In this document: in pieces, positions 1 to 10,433 of the stretch
Layout: each line of letters starts with the position of its first letter
How positions within the stretch are numbered: position 1 is the first letter of the stretch
From: Streptomyces sp. SAJ15
GTDB taxonomy: Bacteria > Actinomycetota > Actinomycetes > Streptomycetales > Streptomycetaceae
Direction of reading: 5' to 3'
DNA: 64,000 bases
NCBI RefSeq assembly: GCF_007595705.1
Contig: NZ_NISY01000001.1
Span: 248,001-312,000 of the forward strand
Notes under the pieces: generated by a model
Seen by the model: only the letters and a program-made list of their open reading frames with translations
Told to the model about the DNA's origin: nothing
Database searches by the model: none
Made by a program: the position numbers and the translations under genes

Positions 1-471
1 CAGCGCTACTGCCGCACCCGCCTGTCGCGGCTGCCGGGCGATGCCCGCCACTTCGTGGACGATCTCGCGCAGGAGGTCTGCCTGGCGGTGCTGTGCGCGC
101 TGCCGCGCTACCGCGACACCGGCCGCCCCTTCGACGCCTTCGTCGTCGCCATCGCCGCGCACAAGGTCGCCGATCTACAGCGGGCCGCGATGCGCCACCC
201 CGGCTCCACCGCCGTGCCCTCGGACGAGATGCCGGAGCAGCCGGACGACTCGCTGGGCCCCGAGGAGCGCGCGCTGCTGAGCAGCGACGCCGAGTGGGCC
301 CGGAAGCTGCTGGCGAACCTGCCGGAGAACCAGCGCGAGCTGGTGCTGCTGCGGGTCGCGGTCGGGCTGACCGCCGAGGAGACCGGGCAGATGCTGGGGA
401 TGTCCCCGGGCGCGGTGCGGGTGGCCCAGCACCGGGCGCTGAGCAGGCTCAGGGCGCTCGCCGAGCAGTAG
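1..471 (+). CDS. shbA: ECF-type RNA polymerase sigma factor, ShbA-like (5' truncated)
   Basis: The reading frame is open from the window edge to TAG at 469-471, so the N-terminus lies outside the window. The visible 156 residues hold the end of sigma region 2 ([18 protein letters not shown]) and a complete region 4 helix-turn-helix ([35 protein letters not shown]). Established knowledge: in Streptomyces a sigma factor of this type, ShbA, sits directly upstream of guaB and drives transcription of the principal sigma gene hrdB. The guaB and guaB3 genes follow here in the same order, which is the main reason for the name. There are 132 bases between its stop and the guaB start, so separate promoters are likely. 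Confidence 0.85.
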   Translation, partial: QRYCRTRLSRLPGDARHFVDDLAQEVCLAVLCALPRYRDTGRPFDAFVVAIAAHKVADLQRAAMRHPGSTAVPSDEMPEQPDDSLGPEERALLSSDAEWARKLLANLPENQRELVLLRVAVGLTAEETGQMLGMSPGAVRVAQHRALSRLRALAEQ

Positions 472-474
472 TGA

Positions 475-2106
<1,632 letters not shown>

Positions 2107-2142
2107 GAGCGCGGGGCGCGAGGAGTGCGCAACGCGTTTGAG

Positions 2143-2172
2143 GGAGCCCGCGACCGCCAGGCCGCGGGCTCC
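2143..2172 (+). terminator. Hairpin after guaB
   Basis: The arms GGAGCCCGCG (2143-2152) and CGCGGGCTCC (2163-2172) are perfectly complementary around a 10-base loop. There is no T-run, which is common for Streptomyces terminators. It lies between guaB and guaB3 and may only partly stop readthrough. Confidence 0.6.
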
Positions 2173-2234
2173 GCCGTGTCGCGGACGCGTGTCGGGGATA
2201 CTGGAACGGCATACGTAGAGGGAAAGGCCACAAC

Positions 2235-3362
2235 GTGACTGAGATCGAGATCGGGCGCGGCAAGCGCGGCCGCAGGGCGTACGCGTTCGACGACATCGCC
2301 GTCGTGCCGAGTCGTCGTACCCGGGACCCGAAGGAGGTCTCGATCGCCTGGCAGATTGACGCCTACCGCTTCGAGCTGCCCTTCCTCGCCGCTCCCATGG
2401 ACTCCGTCGTCTCGCCGCAGACCGCGATCCGCATCGGCGAGCTGGGCGGCCTCGGGGTGCTGAACCTCGAGGGCCTGTGGACCCGGTACGAGGACCCGGA
2501 GCCGCTGCTCGCGGAGATCGCCGAGCTGGACGAGCGCACCGCGACCCGCCGGATGCAGGAGCTCTACGCCGAGCCGATCAAGGAAGAGCTGATCGGACAG
2601 CGGATCAAGGAGGTGCGCGACGCGGGCGTCGTCACCGCCGCCGCGCTCTCCCCGCAGCGCACCGCGCAGTTCTCCAAGGCCGTCGTCGACGCGGGCGTGG
2701 ACATCTTCGTCATCCGCGGCACCACGGTCTCCGCCGAGCACGTCTCGGGCGCCGCCGAGCCGCTCAACCTGAAGCAGTTCATCTACGAGCTCGACGTCCC
2801 GGTGATCGTCGGCGGCTGCGCCACCTACACCGCGGCCCTGCACCTGATGCGCACCGGCGCGGCCGGCGTCCTGGTCGGCTTCGGCGGCGGCGCCGCGCAC
2901 ACCACCCGTAACGTCCTGGGCATCCAGGTCCCGATGGCCACGGCGGTGGCGGACGTCGCCGCGGCCCGTCGCGACTACCTGGACGAGTCCGGCGGTCGCT
3001 ACGTCCACGTCATCGCCGACGGCGGCGTGGGCTGGTCCGGCGACCTGCCCAAGGCGATCGCCTGCGGCGCCGACGCGGTCATGATGGGCTCCCCGCTCGC
3101 CCGGGCCACCGACGCGCCGGGCCGCGGCCACCACTGGGGCATGGAGGCCGTCCACGAGGACGTGCCGCGCGGCAAGCGGATGAACCTGGGTGCGGTCGGC
3201 ACGACGGAGGAGATCCTCCTCGGCCCCTCCCACACCCCGGACGGCTCCATGAACTTCTTCGGCGCCCTGCGCCGCGCCATGGCCACCACCGGCTACAGCG
3301 ACCTGAAGGAGTTCCAGCGGGTCGAGGTGACGGTGGCGCCGTCGCAGCACGACCAGCGGTGA
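2235..3362 (+). CDS. guaB3: GuaB3-family IMP dehydrogenase-related protein
   Basis: A 375-residue IMPDH/GMP-reductase-fold barrel without CBS domains, starting at GTG 2235 (preceded by GGGAAAGG). The N-terminus IEIGRGKRGRRAYAFDDIAVVPSRRT is typical of the actinobacterial GuaB3 group, and the phosphate-binding strands (VIADGGVGWSGDLPKAIACGADAVMMGSPL) are intact. The loop that in IMPDH carries the nucleophile (GPGSICTTR) reads GFGGGAAHTTR here, so the catalytic cysteine is absent. It therefore may not catalyse standard IMP oxidation. Cyanobacterial GuaB3 members that keep the cysteine act on GMP. It is kept next to guaB, which suggests a role in purine nucleotide balance. The biochemical activity is unassigned. 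Confidence 0.9.
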   Translation: MTEIEIGRGKRGRRAYAFDDIAVVPSRRTRDPKEVSIAWQIDAYRFELPFLAAPMDSVVSPQTAIRIGELGGLGVLNLEGLWTRYEDPEPLLAEIAELDERTATRRMQELYAEPIKEELIGQRIKEVRDAGVVTAAALSPQRTAQFSKAVVDAGVDIFVIRGTTVSAEHVSGAAEPLNLKQFIYELDVPVIVGGCATYTAALHLMRTGAAGVLVGFGGGAAHTTRNVLGIQVPMATAVADVAAARRDYLDESGGRYVHVIADGGVGWSGDLPKAIACGADAVMMGSPLARATDAPGRGHHWGMEAVHEDVPRGKRMNLGAVGTTEEILLGPSHTPDGSMNFFGALRRAMATTGYSDLKEFQRVEVTVAPSQHDQR

Positions 3363-3406
3363 CGTGACGCCGCGCGCTGTGCGGTAGCCGGTTTGCGCTG
3401 AGTGGC

Positions 3407-3444
3407 ACGAAGGGCCCCGACCTCGGATGGTCGGGGCCCTTCGT
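3407..3444 (+). terminator. Strong hairpin terminator after guaB3
   Basis: A 16-bp perfect stem (3407-3422 with 3429-3444) around a 6-base loop lies 45 bases downstream of the guaB3 stop. It ends with a mildly T-rich stretch (CTTCGTCCGTTG). Confidence 0.85.
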
Positions 3445-3561
3445 CCGTTGTGGCTGATTTTCGCCGTGCGTACTGGTGTGCGGAACGGCTTCTCTGTACG
3501 GTCCCGCAAGTTGATCTTGAAGGCTGCGGGGCTTGGTCCCGCGTGACGTACGGGGGTCCGT

Positions 3562-3828
3562 ATGAAGAGGGTGCTCGCCGGGTTCGTGGGTACTGCTGCG
3601 CTGGTCGGAGGGATGCTTACGCTGGCTTCTCCGGCGCAGGCCAGTACCAATGACTGTGAGGGGTTCCTGCGGAATCACGGTTACGTCGTGAAGTCCAAGG
3701 TGCGGTTGGCCTGTAAGAAGGGTGAGCCGGGCGGGGGCATACCGAAGATGCTGTGCCGGATCGAACTCAAGGACCTCGGCGTCAAGAAGCGTCACGCAGA
3801 GCTCGCTTGCGATCTGGCAAGCGCGTAA
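3562..3828 (+). CDS. Small secreted protein
   Basis: An 88-residue protein with a clear Sec signal peptide: MKR, a hydrophobic core to about residue 22, and the cleavage site ASPAQA-S near residue 28. The mature part of about 60 residues is basic and has four cysteines (in DCEGF, LACKK, MLCRI and LACDL), so two disulfides are plausible. ATG 3562 was chosen for the signal peptide and the upstream GGGGG. It is a single-gene unit bounded by strong hairpins on both sides. No enzyme family is recognised, and the function is unknown. Confidence 0.75.
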   Translation: MKRVLAGFVGTAALVGGMLTLASPAQASTNDCEGFLRNHGYVVKSKVRLACKKGEPGGGIPKMLCRIELKDLGVKKRHAELACDLASA

Positions 3829-3837
3829 TGCATGCGC

Positions 3838-3870
3838 GAGGGCCTCGACCGCGCCGCGGTCGAGGCCCTC
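3838..3870. terminator. Bidirectional hairpin between convergent genes
   Basis: Sixteen bases at 3838-3853 are the exact complement of 3855-3870, forming a long palindrome with a one-base centre. It lies between the stop of the small secreted protein (3828) and the stop of the convergent membrane protein (3889), so it can serve both. Confidence 0.8.
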
Positions 3871-3888
3871 GTGGTGCGAGTCGCGTTA

Positions 3889-4542
3889 TCAGTCCGCGAT
3901 CTTCTTGGCGGCGCCGAAGGCGGCCACCGGGGCCAGGGCCATGAAGATCCAGGTGATGGCGTCGGCGTCTTCCTTCCAGGCGTCGAAGAGGCCCTCGTCG
4001 CCCGGGCCGCCGAAGAGGGGCGAGTTGAAGTGCTCGAAGAAGACCTCGGTCGCCGAGGGCGCTTCCTTGCCCATCATCTTGAGCTCTTCCTCGTGGTTGC
4101 CCAGGAAGTCGGCGACGACCATGGCGTAACCGAAGAGCTCACCGATGAAGACGCCCACGAACGCCAGAACCGCGCCGACCGCCCACAGGCCCGTGTTGCG
4201 ACCGCCGAACTTGGCAACCGCGGCGCCGACGAGCGCACCCACGGCGACACCCGCGTACGCGAACTGCGTGATCTCGGGCTCCCGGCCGTCGGTGTCGGCC
4301 ATGGCGCTCAGCAGGAACGCGTACAGGAGCCCACCCACCAGGGCGGCGACCACGGCGGCGCCGATGGCGACGGCCGGGTTGCCCTGGCGGCCGGCCGGCG
4401 GCGGGGGCGGCGGGAAGCCGCCGCCGTACTGCGGCTGGGGAGCGCCGTACTGGGGCTGGGGAGCGGTGGGCTGCTGCGGGTAGCCGTAGCCGGGCTGGGG
4501 CTGCTGCGGCGGCTGCCCAGGCTGCTGCCAGTTCTGGCTCAT
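3889..4542 (-). CDS. Proline/glutamine-rich membrane protein, four hydrophobic segments
   Basis: A 217-residue protein. The first 60 residues are a cytosolic-type Pro/Gln/Tyr/Gly-rich tail (repeats such as PQPQYGAPQPQYG). These are followed by hydrophobic segments around AVAIGAAVVAALVGGLLYAFLL, FAYAGVAVGALVGAAVA, LWAVGAVLAFVGVFIGELFGYAMVVA and, near the C-terminus, TWIFMALAPVAAFGAA. ATG 4542 is preceded by GGGGGA and gives the compact N-terminus; the open frame reaches 4701. Pro-rich tails joined to several membrane helices are frequent in actinobacteria and often bind partner proteins. No specific function is recognised. Confidence 0.8.
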   Translation of the reverse strand: MSQNWQQPGQPPQQPQPGYGYPQQPTAPQPQYGAPQPQYGGGFPPPPPPAGRQGNPAVAIGAAVVAALVGGLLYAFLLSAMADTDGREPEITQFAYAGVAVGALVGAAVAKFGGRNTGLWAVGAVLAFVGVFIGELFGYAMVVADFLGNHEEELKMMGKEAPSATEVFFEHFNSPLFGGPGDEGLFDAWKEDADAITWIFMALAPVAAFGAAKKIAD

Positions 4543-4686
4543 GACGAAATCCCCCGGGGATGAAGGTGATGGAACCGCGCTCCGGGGATGTGCATCTTCT
4601 TGGAGCGCGGCGGAAAACAGAGCCACAACGTAACAGGAGGCCATGACAACCAGACAAGTCGATTCGGCGTCCGTGACATGCCTGGG

Positions 4687-4708
4687 ACCGGACGGATACA
4701 CGTCCGGT
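4687..4708 (-). terminator. Hairpin downstream of the small membrane gene
   Basis: The arms ACCGGACG (4687-4694) and CGTCCGGT (4701-4708) surround the loop GATACA. It lies between the minus-strand gene ending at 4833 and the next minus-strand gene starting at 4542. Confidence 0.55.
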
Positions 4709-4832
4709 GACTATCCGTCCGCAATATGCGGATACGGGCGCTCTGTTCGGCCGTCCTATTCGGCGATCCGCTTGGCGGCGAGGAAACCCTCTGCCCCTGC
4801 AACGCGGTAGAAGGTGATGTCGTTCCGGCCCA

Positions 4833-5048
4833 TTACCTCGTCTCGCTGAACGGGTCCGCCGGCAACGGGGCGCGGCCGTCCGGCTTGTGGCGGGTGGCGC
4901 TGACCAACAGCCCGATGCACAGGGCCCAGTAGCTGAGCTCCAGTGCGCGGTCGCCGGCCTTACCCTGGAGGAAGCCGAACACCAGAGCGCCGAGGAGTGC
5001 GGCTGCCGCGCCTGCCGCGATTCCGCGGCGGGTCCGCGTCGCGGACAT
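4833..5048 (-). CDS. Small two-helix membrane protein
   Basis: About 71 residues starting MSATRTRRG. There are two hydrophobic segments (AAGAAAALLGALVFGFLQG and LSYWALCIGLLVSA) separated by a short charged turn, then a polar C-terminus. An in-frame ATG two codons upstream (5054) is an alternative start. It is divergent from the mreB-like gene, with about 100 bases between them. Membership of a known family is not recognised. It is accepted as real because of its membrane pattern, the clean gap around it and the hairpin downstream. Confidence 0.6.
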   Translation of the reverse strand: MSATRTRRGIAAGAAAALLGALVFGFLQGKAGDRALELSYWALCIGLLVSATRHKPDGRAPLPADPFSETR

Positions 5049-5145
5049 GATCATGAACGCACGCTAGCAGCGGTCGGATGGATCCGTGGCCGAGGGTCAC
5101 GGGTGGCGATGGATAAGAATCGGGCATAAGAGATAATGTCAACTT

Positions 5146-6300
5146 ATGGCGCAAAGTAAGTCGTTCACTGGACGAGACATGGGCATCGACCTCGGCACCG
5201 CGAACACGCTGGTGTATGTGCGAGGGAAGGGGGTCGTGCTCAACGAGCCGTCCGTCGTGGCGGTCGACGCGATTGACGGCAGTGTCCTCTCCGTCGGCTC
5301 CGACGCGAAGGAAACCATAGGCCGCACCCCGTCGAATATCGTGGCGGTCCGTCCGCTACGCGACGGTGTCATAGCGGACTTCGAAATCGCCGAACGCATG
5401 TTGCGGCACTTCATCAAGAAGGTGACGGGGAATCGGCTTTTCGCGCGGCCCCGCGTCGTGGTCTGCGTGCCCTCCGGTATCACCGGTGTCGAGCGCCGCG
5501 CGGTCATCGAGGCCGCCACCCAGGCCGGCGCCCGCCAGGTGCACCTCATCGAGGAGCCGATGGCCGCCGCCATCGGCGCCGGACTGCCCGTCAGCGAGCC
5601 CACCGGCTGCATGGTGGTCGACATCGGCGGCGGCACCACCGAAGTCGCCGTCATCTCGCTGGGCGGCATCGTCACCGCCCGCTCCGTGCGCACCGCCGGC
5701 GACGCCATGGACGCCGCCATCATGACGTACGTCAAGAAGCAGTACGCGATGGCCATCGGCGAACGCACCGCCGAGGAAATCAAGATGAACATCGGCTCGG
5801 CCGCGCCCACCGCCTCCTGGCTCGCCGCCGGGCTGGCGAGCAAGTCCGGGACCAAGCACATCGAGCTGCCCAAGGCCGACGGCGAAGGCGACTCGGAGCA
5901 GACGCAGGCGCTGAAGCCGCCGGAGCGGTGCACGGTGCGCGGCCGTGACCACGTCAGCGGGCTGCCCAAGCTGCTCGAACTCACCGCCGACGAGGTCCGG
6001 CACGCGCTGACCGAACCGGTCGACGCCATCGTGGCGGCGGTGCGCGCCACCCTGGACGAGACCCCGCCGGAGCTCTCCGGCGACATCATGGACCGCGGCA
6101 TCGTGCTGACCGGCGGCGGCGCCCTGCTCCGGGGCCTGGACTCGCGGCTCAGCCGCGAGCTGGACATCCCGGTGCTGATCGCCGACGACCCGCTCGACTG
6201 CGTGGCCGTCGGCACCGGCCGCTGTGTGGAGAACTTCGCCGCCCTGCGGACCGTCCTGGACGCGCACGCGCGGACGGCGGGGATCGCCTCCGTGCGGTGA
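5146..6300 (+). CDS. MreB/Mbl-type actin-like cytoskeletal protein
   Basis: A 384-residue actin-fold ATPase. Phosphate-1 motif [15 protein letters not shown] lies near residues 11-25, phosphate-2 motif [15 protein letters not shown] near 160, and the adenosine motif [12 protein letters not shown] near 325. Family members polymerise on the inner membrane and guide wall synthesis; in Streptomyces they act mainly in aerial hyphae and spore walls. The protein is about 40 residues longer than a classical MreB because of an insert between IGSAAPT and [15 protein letters not shown] (about residues 228-265). Streptomyces carry more than one MreB paralogue. This isolated copy, without mreC/mreD neighbours, is more like Mbl, but the exact paralogue cannot be fixed. 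Confidence 0.9.
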   Translation: MAQSKSFTGRDMGIDLGTANTLVYVRGKGVVLNEPSVVAVDAIDGSVLSVGSDAKETIGRTPSNIVAVRPLRDGVIADFEIAERMLRHFIKKVTGNRLFARPRVVVCVPSGITGVERRAVIEAATQAGARQVHLIEEPMAAAIGAGLPVSEPTGCMVVDIGGGTTEVAVISLGGIVTARSVRTAGDAMDAAIMTYVKKQYAMAIGERTAEEIKMNIGSAAPTASWLAAGLASKSGTKHIELPKADGEGDSEQTQALKPPERCTVRGRDHVSGLPKLLELTADEVRHALTEPVDAIVAAVRATLDETPPELSGDIMDRGIVLTGGGALLRGLDSRLSRELDIPVLIADDPLDCVAVGTGRCVENFAALRTVLDAHARTAGIASVR

Positions 6301-6317
6301 CGCCTGGCGGCCAGGCG
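6301..6317 (+). terminator. Hairpin directly after the mreB-like gene
   Basis: CGCCTGG (6301-6307), loop CGG, CCAGGCG (6311-6317), starting on the base after the stop codon. Confidence 0.55.
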
Positions 6318-6601
6318 CCCGGCGGGGGAGCGCCGTGACGGGCCGTCGATCGTCCGCGGGCCCGTCGCGGCTGGTCGCGCCCACGCGGCGGCCGCCGCGG
6401 TGAACCGCGGCCCGCGCCCCTTCCGGGCCCGCCGGACCGCGGCCGGCTCGGAGGGGGCCGTGCCGTCGCCGCGCGAGACCTCGCGCGGCGTCACGCTCCT
6501 GGCGCCCGTACACGCCGCGTTTGACGTAGTCGGCGCGCGGGTCGGGCCTCGACTGGCCATGCTCGGTTGCGTACGGAGCGAAAGGGCGCGCGGGCGGCGA
6601 G
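6318..6601. other. Intergenic region with a GC hairpin
   Basis: About 280 bases between the mreB-like gene and the DUF6049 gene. It contains an 11-bp inverted repeat (6467-6477 with 6480-6490) and other short GC palindromes, but no convincing ORF. It probably holds the promoter of the downstream gene. Confidence 0.4.
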
Positions 6602-8782
6602 GTGGTGGCGGTGGGCCGGGGCGGCGCGGGGTACGCGCGGGTGGTGGCGTGCGCCGCGCTGCTCGGCCTCCTGACGCTGCTGGTCGAGGCGGCGCACGCG
6701 CCGTGGGCCCCGCATCCGTCGGCGTCCGCGCGGGCGGACTATCCGGTGGCGCTCGGGCTCGACGCCGTCACCCCCGCCGTGCCGCGCGAGGGCGGGGAGC
6801 TCACCGTCGGCGGCACGCTCGCCAACTCCTCGGACCGGGACGTGACCGATGCGCACGTGGGGGTGCGCATCGGGACGGCGGGGGCGCTGGGCACCCGCGG
6901 GGACTTGGCGGCCGTGGCCGCCCGGGGTGAGCTGACGGAGGCCGACGGGGAGGAGGTCGCCGGGCACACCGCGCGGGTCGGCGCCCTCCGGGACCGGGAC
7001 GAGGCCCGGTTCCGGCTCACTCTGCCGGTGGACGAACTGGGGCTGGAGAAGCCCGGCGCCTACGCCCTGACGGTGACGCTGACCGACGGCGAGGGGACCG
7101 TACGCGGCCTGGCCCGCACGTTTCTGCCCTGGTACCCGGGGGACGCGCCCGAGGCGCTGCCGCTGCGCACCACCGTGCTGTGGCCGCTCACCGACGTCCC
7201 GCACATGCAGGCCCTGGCGCTGGGCACCGGCGAGCGCGCCGAGCCGGTCTTCCGGGACGACGCGCTGGCCGCCTCGCTCGGGCCGGGCGGGCGGCTGCGG
7301 CGGCTGGTGGAGACCGGCGCCGGCCGGCCCGTCACCTGGGTCGTCGACCCCGATCTGATCGCCCAGGCGCGCGCCATGGTCGACGGCTACCGGGTCGCCC
7401 GTACGCCGGACACCACCGACCCACGGGACACTCGGGCCGGCGAGGGCGGCCAGGCGGCGGACGAGTGGCTGGCGGCGCTGCGGGAGGCGGTGCGCGGGCG
7501 GGAGGTGGTGGTGCTGCCCTACGCCGACCTGGACCTGGCCTCGCTCGCCCACAACGACGGCGCCCTGCCGGCGTCGTCCTGGCCCTCCGTGCGGCAGGGC
7601 GCGGCGCTGGTCGAGGGCGAGCTGGACGTCCGGGTGCGCGGGGGGCTGGGCTGGCCGGTGGCCGGCGCGCTGGACGACCGGATCACCGGGTTGGCCCGGC
7701 GGCTCGGTCTGCCCGCGCTCCTCACCTCGGGGGAGGGGCTGACCGGCGCGCCGACCAGCCCGTGGGGCGCCACCGACGACACCCCGGTCGCGCTCGGCGG
7801 CTCGCTCACCGCGCTGACCTACGACACCACCCTCCGGGGCCTGCTGGGCCGGCGCACCGGGCGGGTGCCCGCCCGGCAGCGGCTGCTGGCCGAGACCCTG
7901 ACGGCCGTGGAGGAGGCGCCCAACGCGCGGCGCGGACTGGTCGTCGTGCCCCCGCGCGAGCTCGCCGGCACCCCCGCGCGGGCGCTCGCCGAGGCGTTGA
8001 CGGAGGGGGAGCGGGCGGGCTGGCTGGAGCCGACCCGGCTCGACGCGGCGCTCGCGGACCCGACCCCGGCCGGCGCCGCGGGCTCGCCGGCGGACTATCC
8101 GCTCCCGCTGCGCGCCACCGAGCTGACGCCCCGCTATCTGCGGTCGGTCGCCCGGGACGAGCGGCGGCTGCACACGCTGGCCAAGGTGCTGTCCGAGGCC
8201 GAGGCCACGACCGGGGCGGTGCGGGCCGCGCTCGCCCGCGCGGTCTCCGTCGGCTGGCGCGGCGACCGCGCGGGGGCCCGTGCGTACGAGGAGGGCCTGT
8301 CCGGCTTCCTGGTCGCCTCCACGGAGTCGGTGCGGCTGGTGCCCAAGTCCACCGTGACGGTGGCCGGCGACTCCGCCACCATCCCGGTCACCGTGGAGAA
8401 CGGCCTCCAGCAGGCGATCGACGGGGTCGAGGTGCGGGTGACCTCCGGCCGGCCCGAGCGGCTGAGCGTCGACAACGGCTCGGTGCCGGTACGGGTACCA
8501 CGGGCGGCCAGCCGCACCGTACGGGTGGAGGTCCGCGCCCATGCCAACGGCCCGGTGCGGATGACCGCCCGCCTCTACACCACCGTCGACGGCCGCCCCT
8601 GGGGCGATCCGATCGGCTTCACCGCCGACGTCCGCGAGGTGGACTCGGGCGCGGTGATCATCGTTCTGGGCGGGCTGCTGCTGATCGTGCTGGCGGTGCT
8701 CTTCCAGCTCGGCCGCAGACGGCGTCGGAGGGCCCGGGAGCAGGCCGAGGGGGCGGGTGAGACGGGAGACGGGCCTGGCTGA
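6602..8782 (+). CDS. DUF6049-family membrane-anchored exported protein
   Basis: A 726-residue protein. A hydrophobic N-terminal segment (VVACAALLGLLTLLVEAAHA) is followed by a long extracytoplasmic region. That region contains an early immunoglobulin-like part (GGELTVGGTLANSSDRDVTDAHV), a central part reading LPWYPGDAPEALPLRTTVLWPLTDVPHMQ, and a second beta domain near residues 575-680. One C-terminal helix (AVIIVLGGLLLIVLAVLF, about 688-706) precedes an RRRRRR cytosolic anchor. This architecture is known for the actinobacterial DUF6049 family, whose members often lie near mviN-type genes; here it stands alone. GTG 6602 is a weakly supported start, and GTG 6605 is possible. The biochemical role is unknown; a cell-envelope function is inferred. 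Confidence 0.75.
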   Translation: MVAVGRGGAGYARVVACAALLGLLTLLVEAAHAPWAPHPSASARADYPVALGLDAVTPAVPREGGELTVGGTLANSSDRDVTDAHVGVRIGTAGALGTRGDLAAVAARGELTEADGEEVAGHTARVGALRDRDEARFRLTLPVDELGLEKPGAYALTVTLTDGEGTVRGLARTFLPWYPGDAPEALPLRTTVLWPLTDVPHMQALALGTGERAEPVFRDDALAASLGPGGRLRRLVETGAGRPVTWVVDPDLIAQARAMVDGYRVARTPDTTDPRDTRAGEGGQAADEWLAALREAVRGREVVVLPYADLDLASLAHNDGALPASSWPSVRQGAALVEGELDVRVRGGLGWPVAGALDDRITGLARRLGLPALLTSGEGLTGAPTSPWGATDDTPVALGGSLTALTYDTTLRGLLGRRTGRVPARQRLLAETLTAVEEAPNARRGLVVVPPRELAGTPARALAEALTEGERAGWLEPTRLDAALADPTPAGAAGSPADYPLPLRATELTPRYLRSVARDERRLHTLAKVLSEAEATTGAVRAALARAVSVGWRGDRAGARAYEEGLSGFLVASTESVRLVPKSTVTVAGDSATIPVTVENGLQQAIDGVEVRVTSGRPERLSVDNGSVPVRVPRAASRTVRVEVRAHANGPVRMTARLYTTVDGRPWGDPIGFTADVREVDSGAVIIVLGGLLLIVLAVLFQLGRRRRRRAREQAEGAGETGDGPG

Positions 8783-8829
8783 CCCCGCGCGGTGGGCGGG
8801 TGCCGGCGGCGCCCGCCCACCGCGCGGGG
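8783..8829. terminator. Strong bidirectional hairpin terminator
   Basis: An 18-bp perfect stem (8783-8800 with 8812-8829) with an 11-base loop starts immediately after the DUF6049 stop. It lies in the gap before the convergent sugar dehydrogenase, so it can terminate both. Confidence 0.85.
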
Positions 8830-8933
8830 GGCAGCGGTCCGGCGAGGGGCGGCCGACGGCGTGAGGCCCGTACGGTCGGGTCCGGGTGACGGGCGCGGGG
8901 CGCGGGGCGCGGCGGCATCGGCGCCCGCGCGGT

Positions 8934-10196
8934 TCACAGTCGGTGTGCCGCGCCCGCCGGGCTCGCGCCGCGCGTGTCCAGCAGCAGCTGTGCCTTGACC
9001 GCCAGCCCCTGGAGGTCGTAGGTGCGGTGCGGCTGGAGCAGCACCGTGAGGTCGGCGGCGGCCGCGGCCTCGTACAGCGAGTCGGCCCGCGGCACCGGCT
9101 GGCCGAGCACCCGCCACTGGGGGACGTGCGGGTCGTGGTAGCTCAGCTGGGCGCCCAGCTCCAGCAGCCGGGAGGCGATCTCACGGGCCGGGGAGCCCTC
9201 CTGGTCGGCCACGTCCGCCTTGTAGCTGACGCCGAGCAGCAGCACCCGGGCGCCGCGCGCGGACTTCCCGTGCTCGTTGAGCAGGGTCGCGCAGCGCTGG
9301 GTGACGTACCGCGGCATGCGCCCGTTGACCTCCTGCGCCAGCTCGACCATGCGCAGCGGGTAGCCCAGACTGCGGCCCTGGTAGGTGAGGTAGTTCGGGT
9401 CGATCGGCACGCCGTGGCCGCCCACCCCCGGGCCGGGACGGAAGGCGTGGAAGCCGAAGGGCTTGGTCTCGGCGCAGCGGATCACGTCCCACAGGTCGAT
9501 GCCCAGGTCGTGGCAGAACACCGCCATCTCGTTCACCAGCGCGATGTTGACGTGTCGGTAGTTGGTCTCCAGCACCTTCACCATCTCGGCCTCGCGCGGG
9601 CCGCGGGCGCGCACCACCTTCTCCGCGAGGCGTCCGTAGAAGGCGGCCGCGGCCTCGGTGCAGGCGGGGGTGAGGCCGCCGATCACCTTCGGGGTGTTGG
9701 CGAGGGAGTACGTCCGGTTGCCGGGGTCCAGCCGGCCGGGGGCGTAGGCGAGGTGGAAGTCGCGCCCGGCGCGCAGCCCGGAGCCCTCCTCCAGCAGCGG
9801 CCGCAGGAATTCCTCGGTCGTTCCGGGGTAGACGGTGGACTCCAGGAGAACGGTGGTGTGCGGGCCGAGCCGGGGGGCCAGGGTGCGCGCCGCCTCGCCG
9901 ACCGCCGTGAGGTCCAGCGCCCGGTCCTCGCCGAGCGGGGTCGGGGCGCAGATCGCCGCGGTGCGCACCCGGCCGAGCGCGGCGGGGTCGGTGGTGGCCT
10001 GGAAGTCCCGGGAGACCATCCGGCGCACCTCGGCGGCGGACAGCGAGCCCTCGACCGGGGGTCTGCCGGCGCGCAGCTCGGCCACGGCGTCCGGGTCGGG
10101 GTCGAAGCCGACGGTGCGCAGGCCGGCGGCGGTGGCGGCCTGGGCGAGCGGGAGGCCGAGGTGGCCGAGTCCGATGACGGCGAGATCTGCGGGCAT
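8934..10196 (-). CDS. UDP-sugar 6-dehydrogenase family protein (UDP-ManNAc/GlcNAc type), catalytic Cys replaced
   Basis: A 420-residue protein with the three-domain layout of nucleotide-sugar dehydrogenases: NAD-binding Rossmann motif AVIGLGHLGLP (about residues 6-16), central helical domain with ETNYRHVNIALVNEMA (210-225), and C-terminal sugar-nucleotide domain (VLLLGVSYKADVADQEGSPA). Family enzymes oxidise a UDP-hexose to the uronate in two steps through a cysteine in GVGGHC(I/V)P. Here the motif is GPGVGGHGVPIDP, with Gly262 in place of that cysteine; the DNA codon is GGC. The upstream ENTF-type motif is also altered (ETNY). ATG 10196 was chosen because GGAAGGA lies 10 bases upstream. It could be inactive or an altered-specificity oxidoreductase. 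Confidence 0.85.
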   Translation of the reverse strand: MPADLAVIGLGHLGLPLAQAATAAGLRTVGFDPDPDAVAELRAGRPPVEGSLSAAEVRRMVSRDFQATTDPAALGRVRTAAICAPTPLGEDRALDLTAVGEAARTLAPRLGPHTTVLLESTVYPGTTEEFLRPLLEEGSGLRAGRDFHLAYAPGRLDPGNRTYSLANTPKVIGGLTPACTEAAAAFYGRLAEKVVRARGPREAEMVKVLETNYRHVNIALVNEMAVFCHDLGIDLWDVIRCAETKPFGFHAFRPGPGVGGHGVPIDPNYLTYQGRSLGYPLRMVELAQEVNGRMPRYVTQRCATLLNEHGKSARGARVLLLGVSYKADVADQEGSPAREIASRLLELGAQLSYHDPHVPQWRVLGQPVPRADSLYEAAAAADLTVLLQPHRTYDLQGLAVKAQLLLDTRGASPAGAAHRL

Positions 10197-10433
10197 GGCG
10201 TCGTGCGGTCCTTCCCGGGGACGTTCCGGATGGCGCAGTGACAGGCTCAATTGCAGACTAAGCGGAAATATGACTCGTATTCAGTATTGCGTCGATGTCG
10301 GGCCGGGTGTCGGACCCGTGCGGCCCGCACAGGCTGGCTGTCCGCCCGGGCCGCGGTCAGAATCGACAAGACGGCAAGAGGAACAAGAGGACGGGACTCC
10401 GATCACCCACCGCCACCGCAACGGGAGGCAGCG

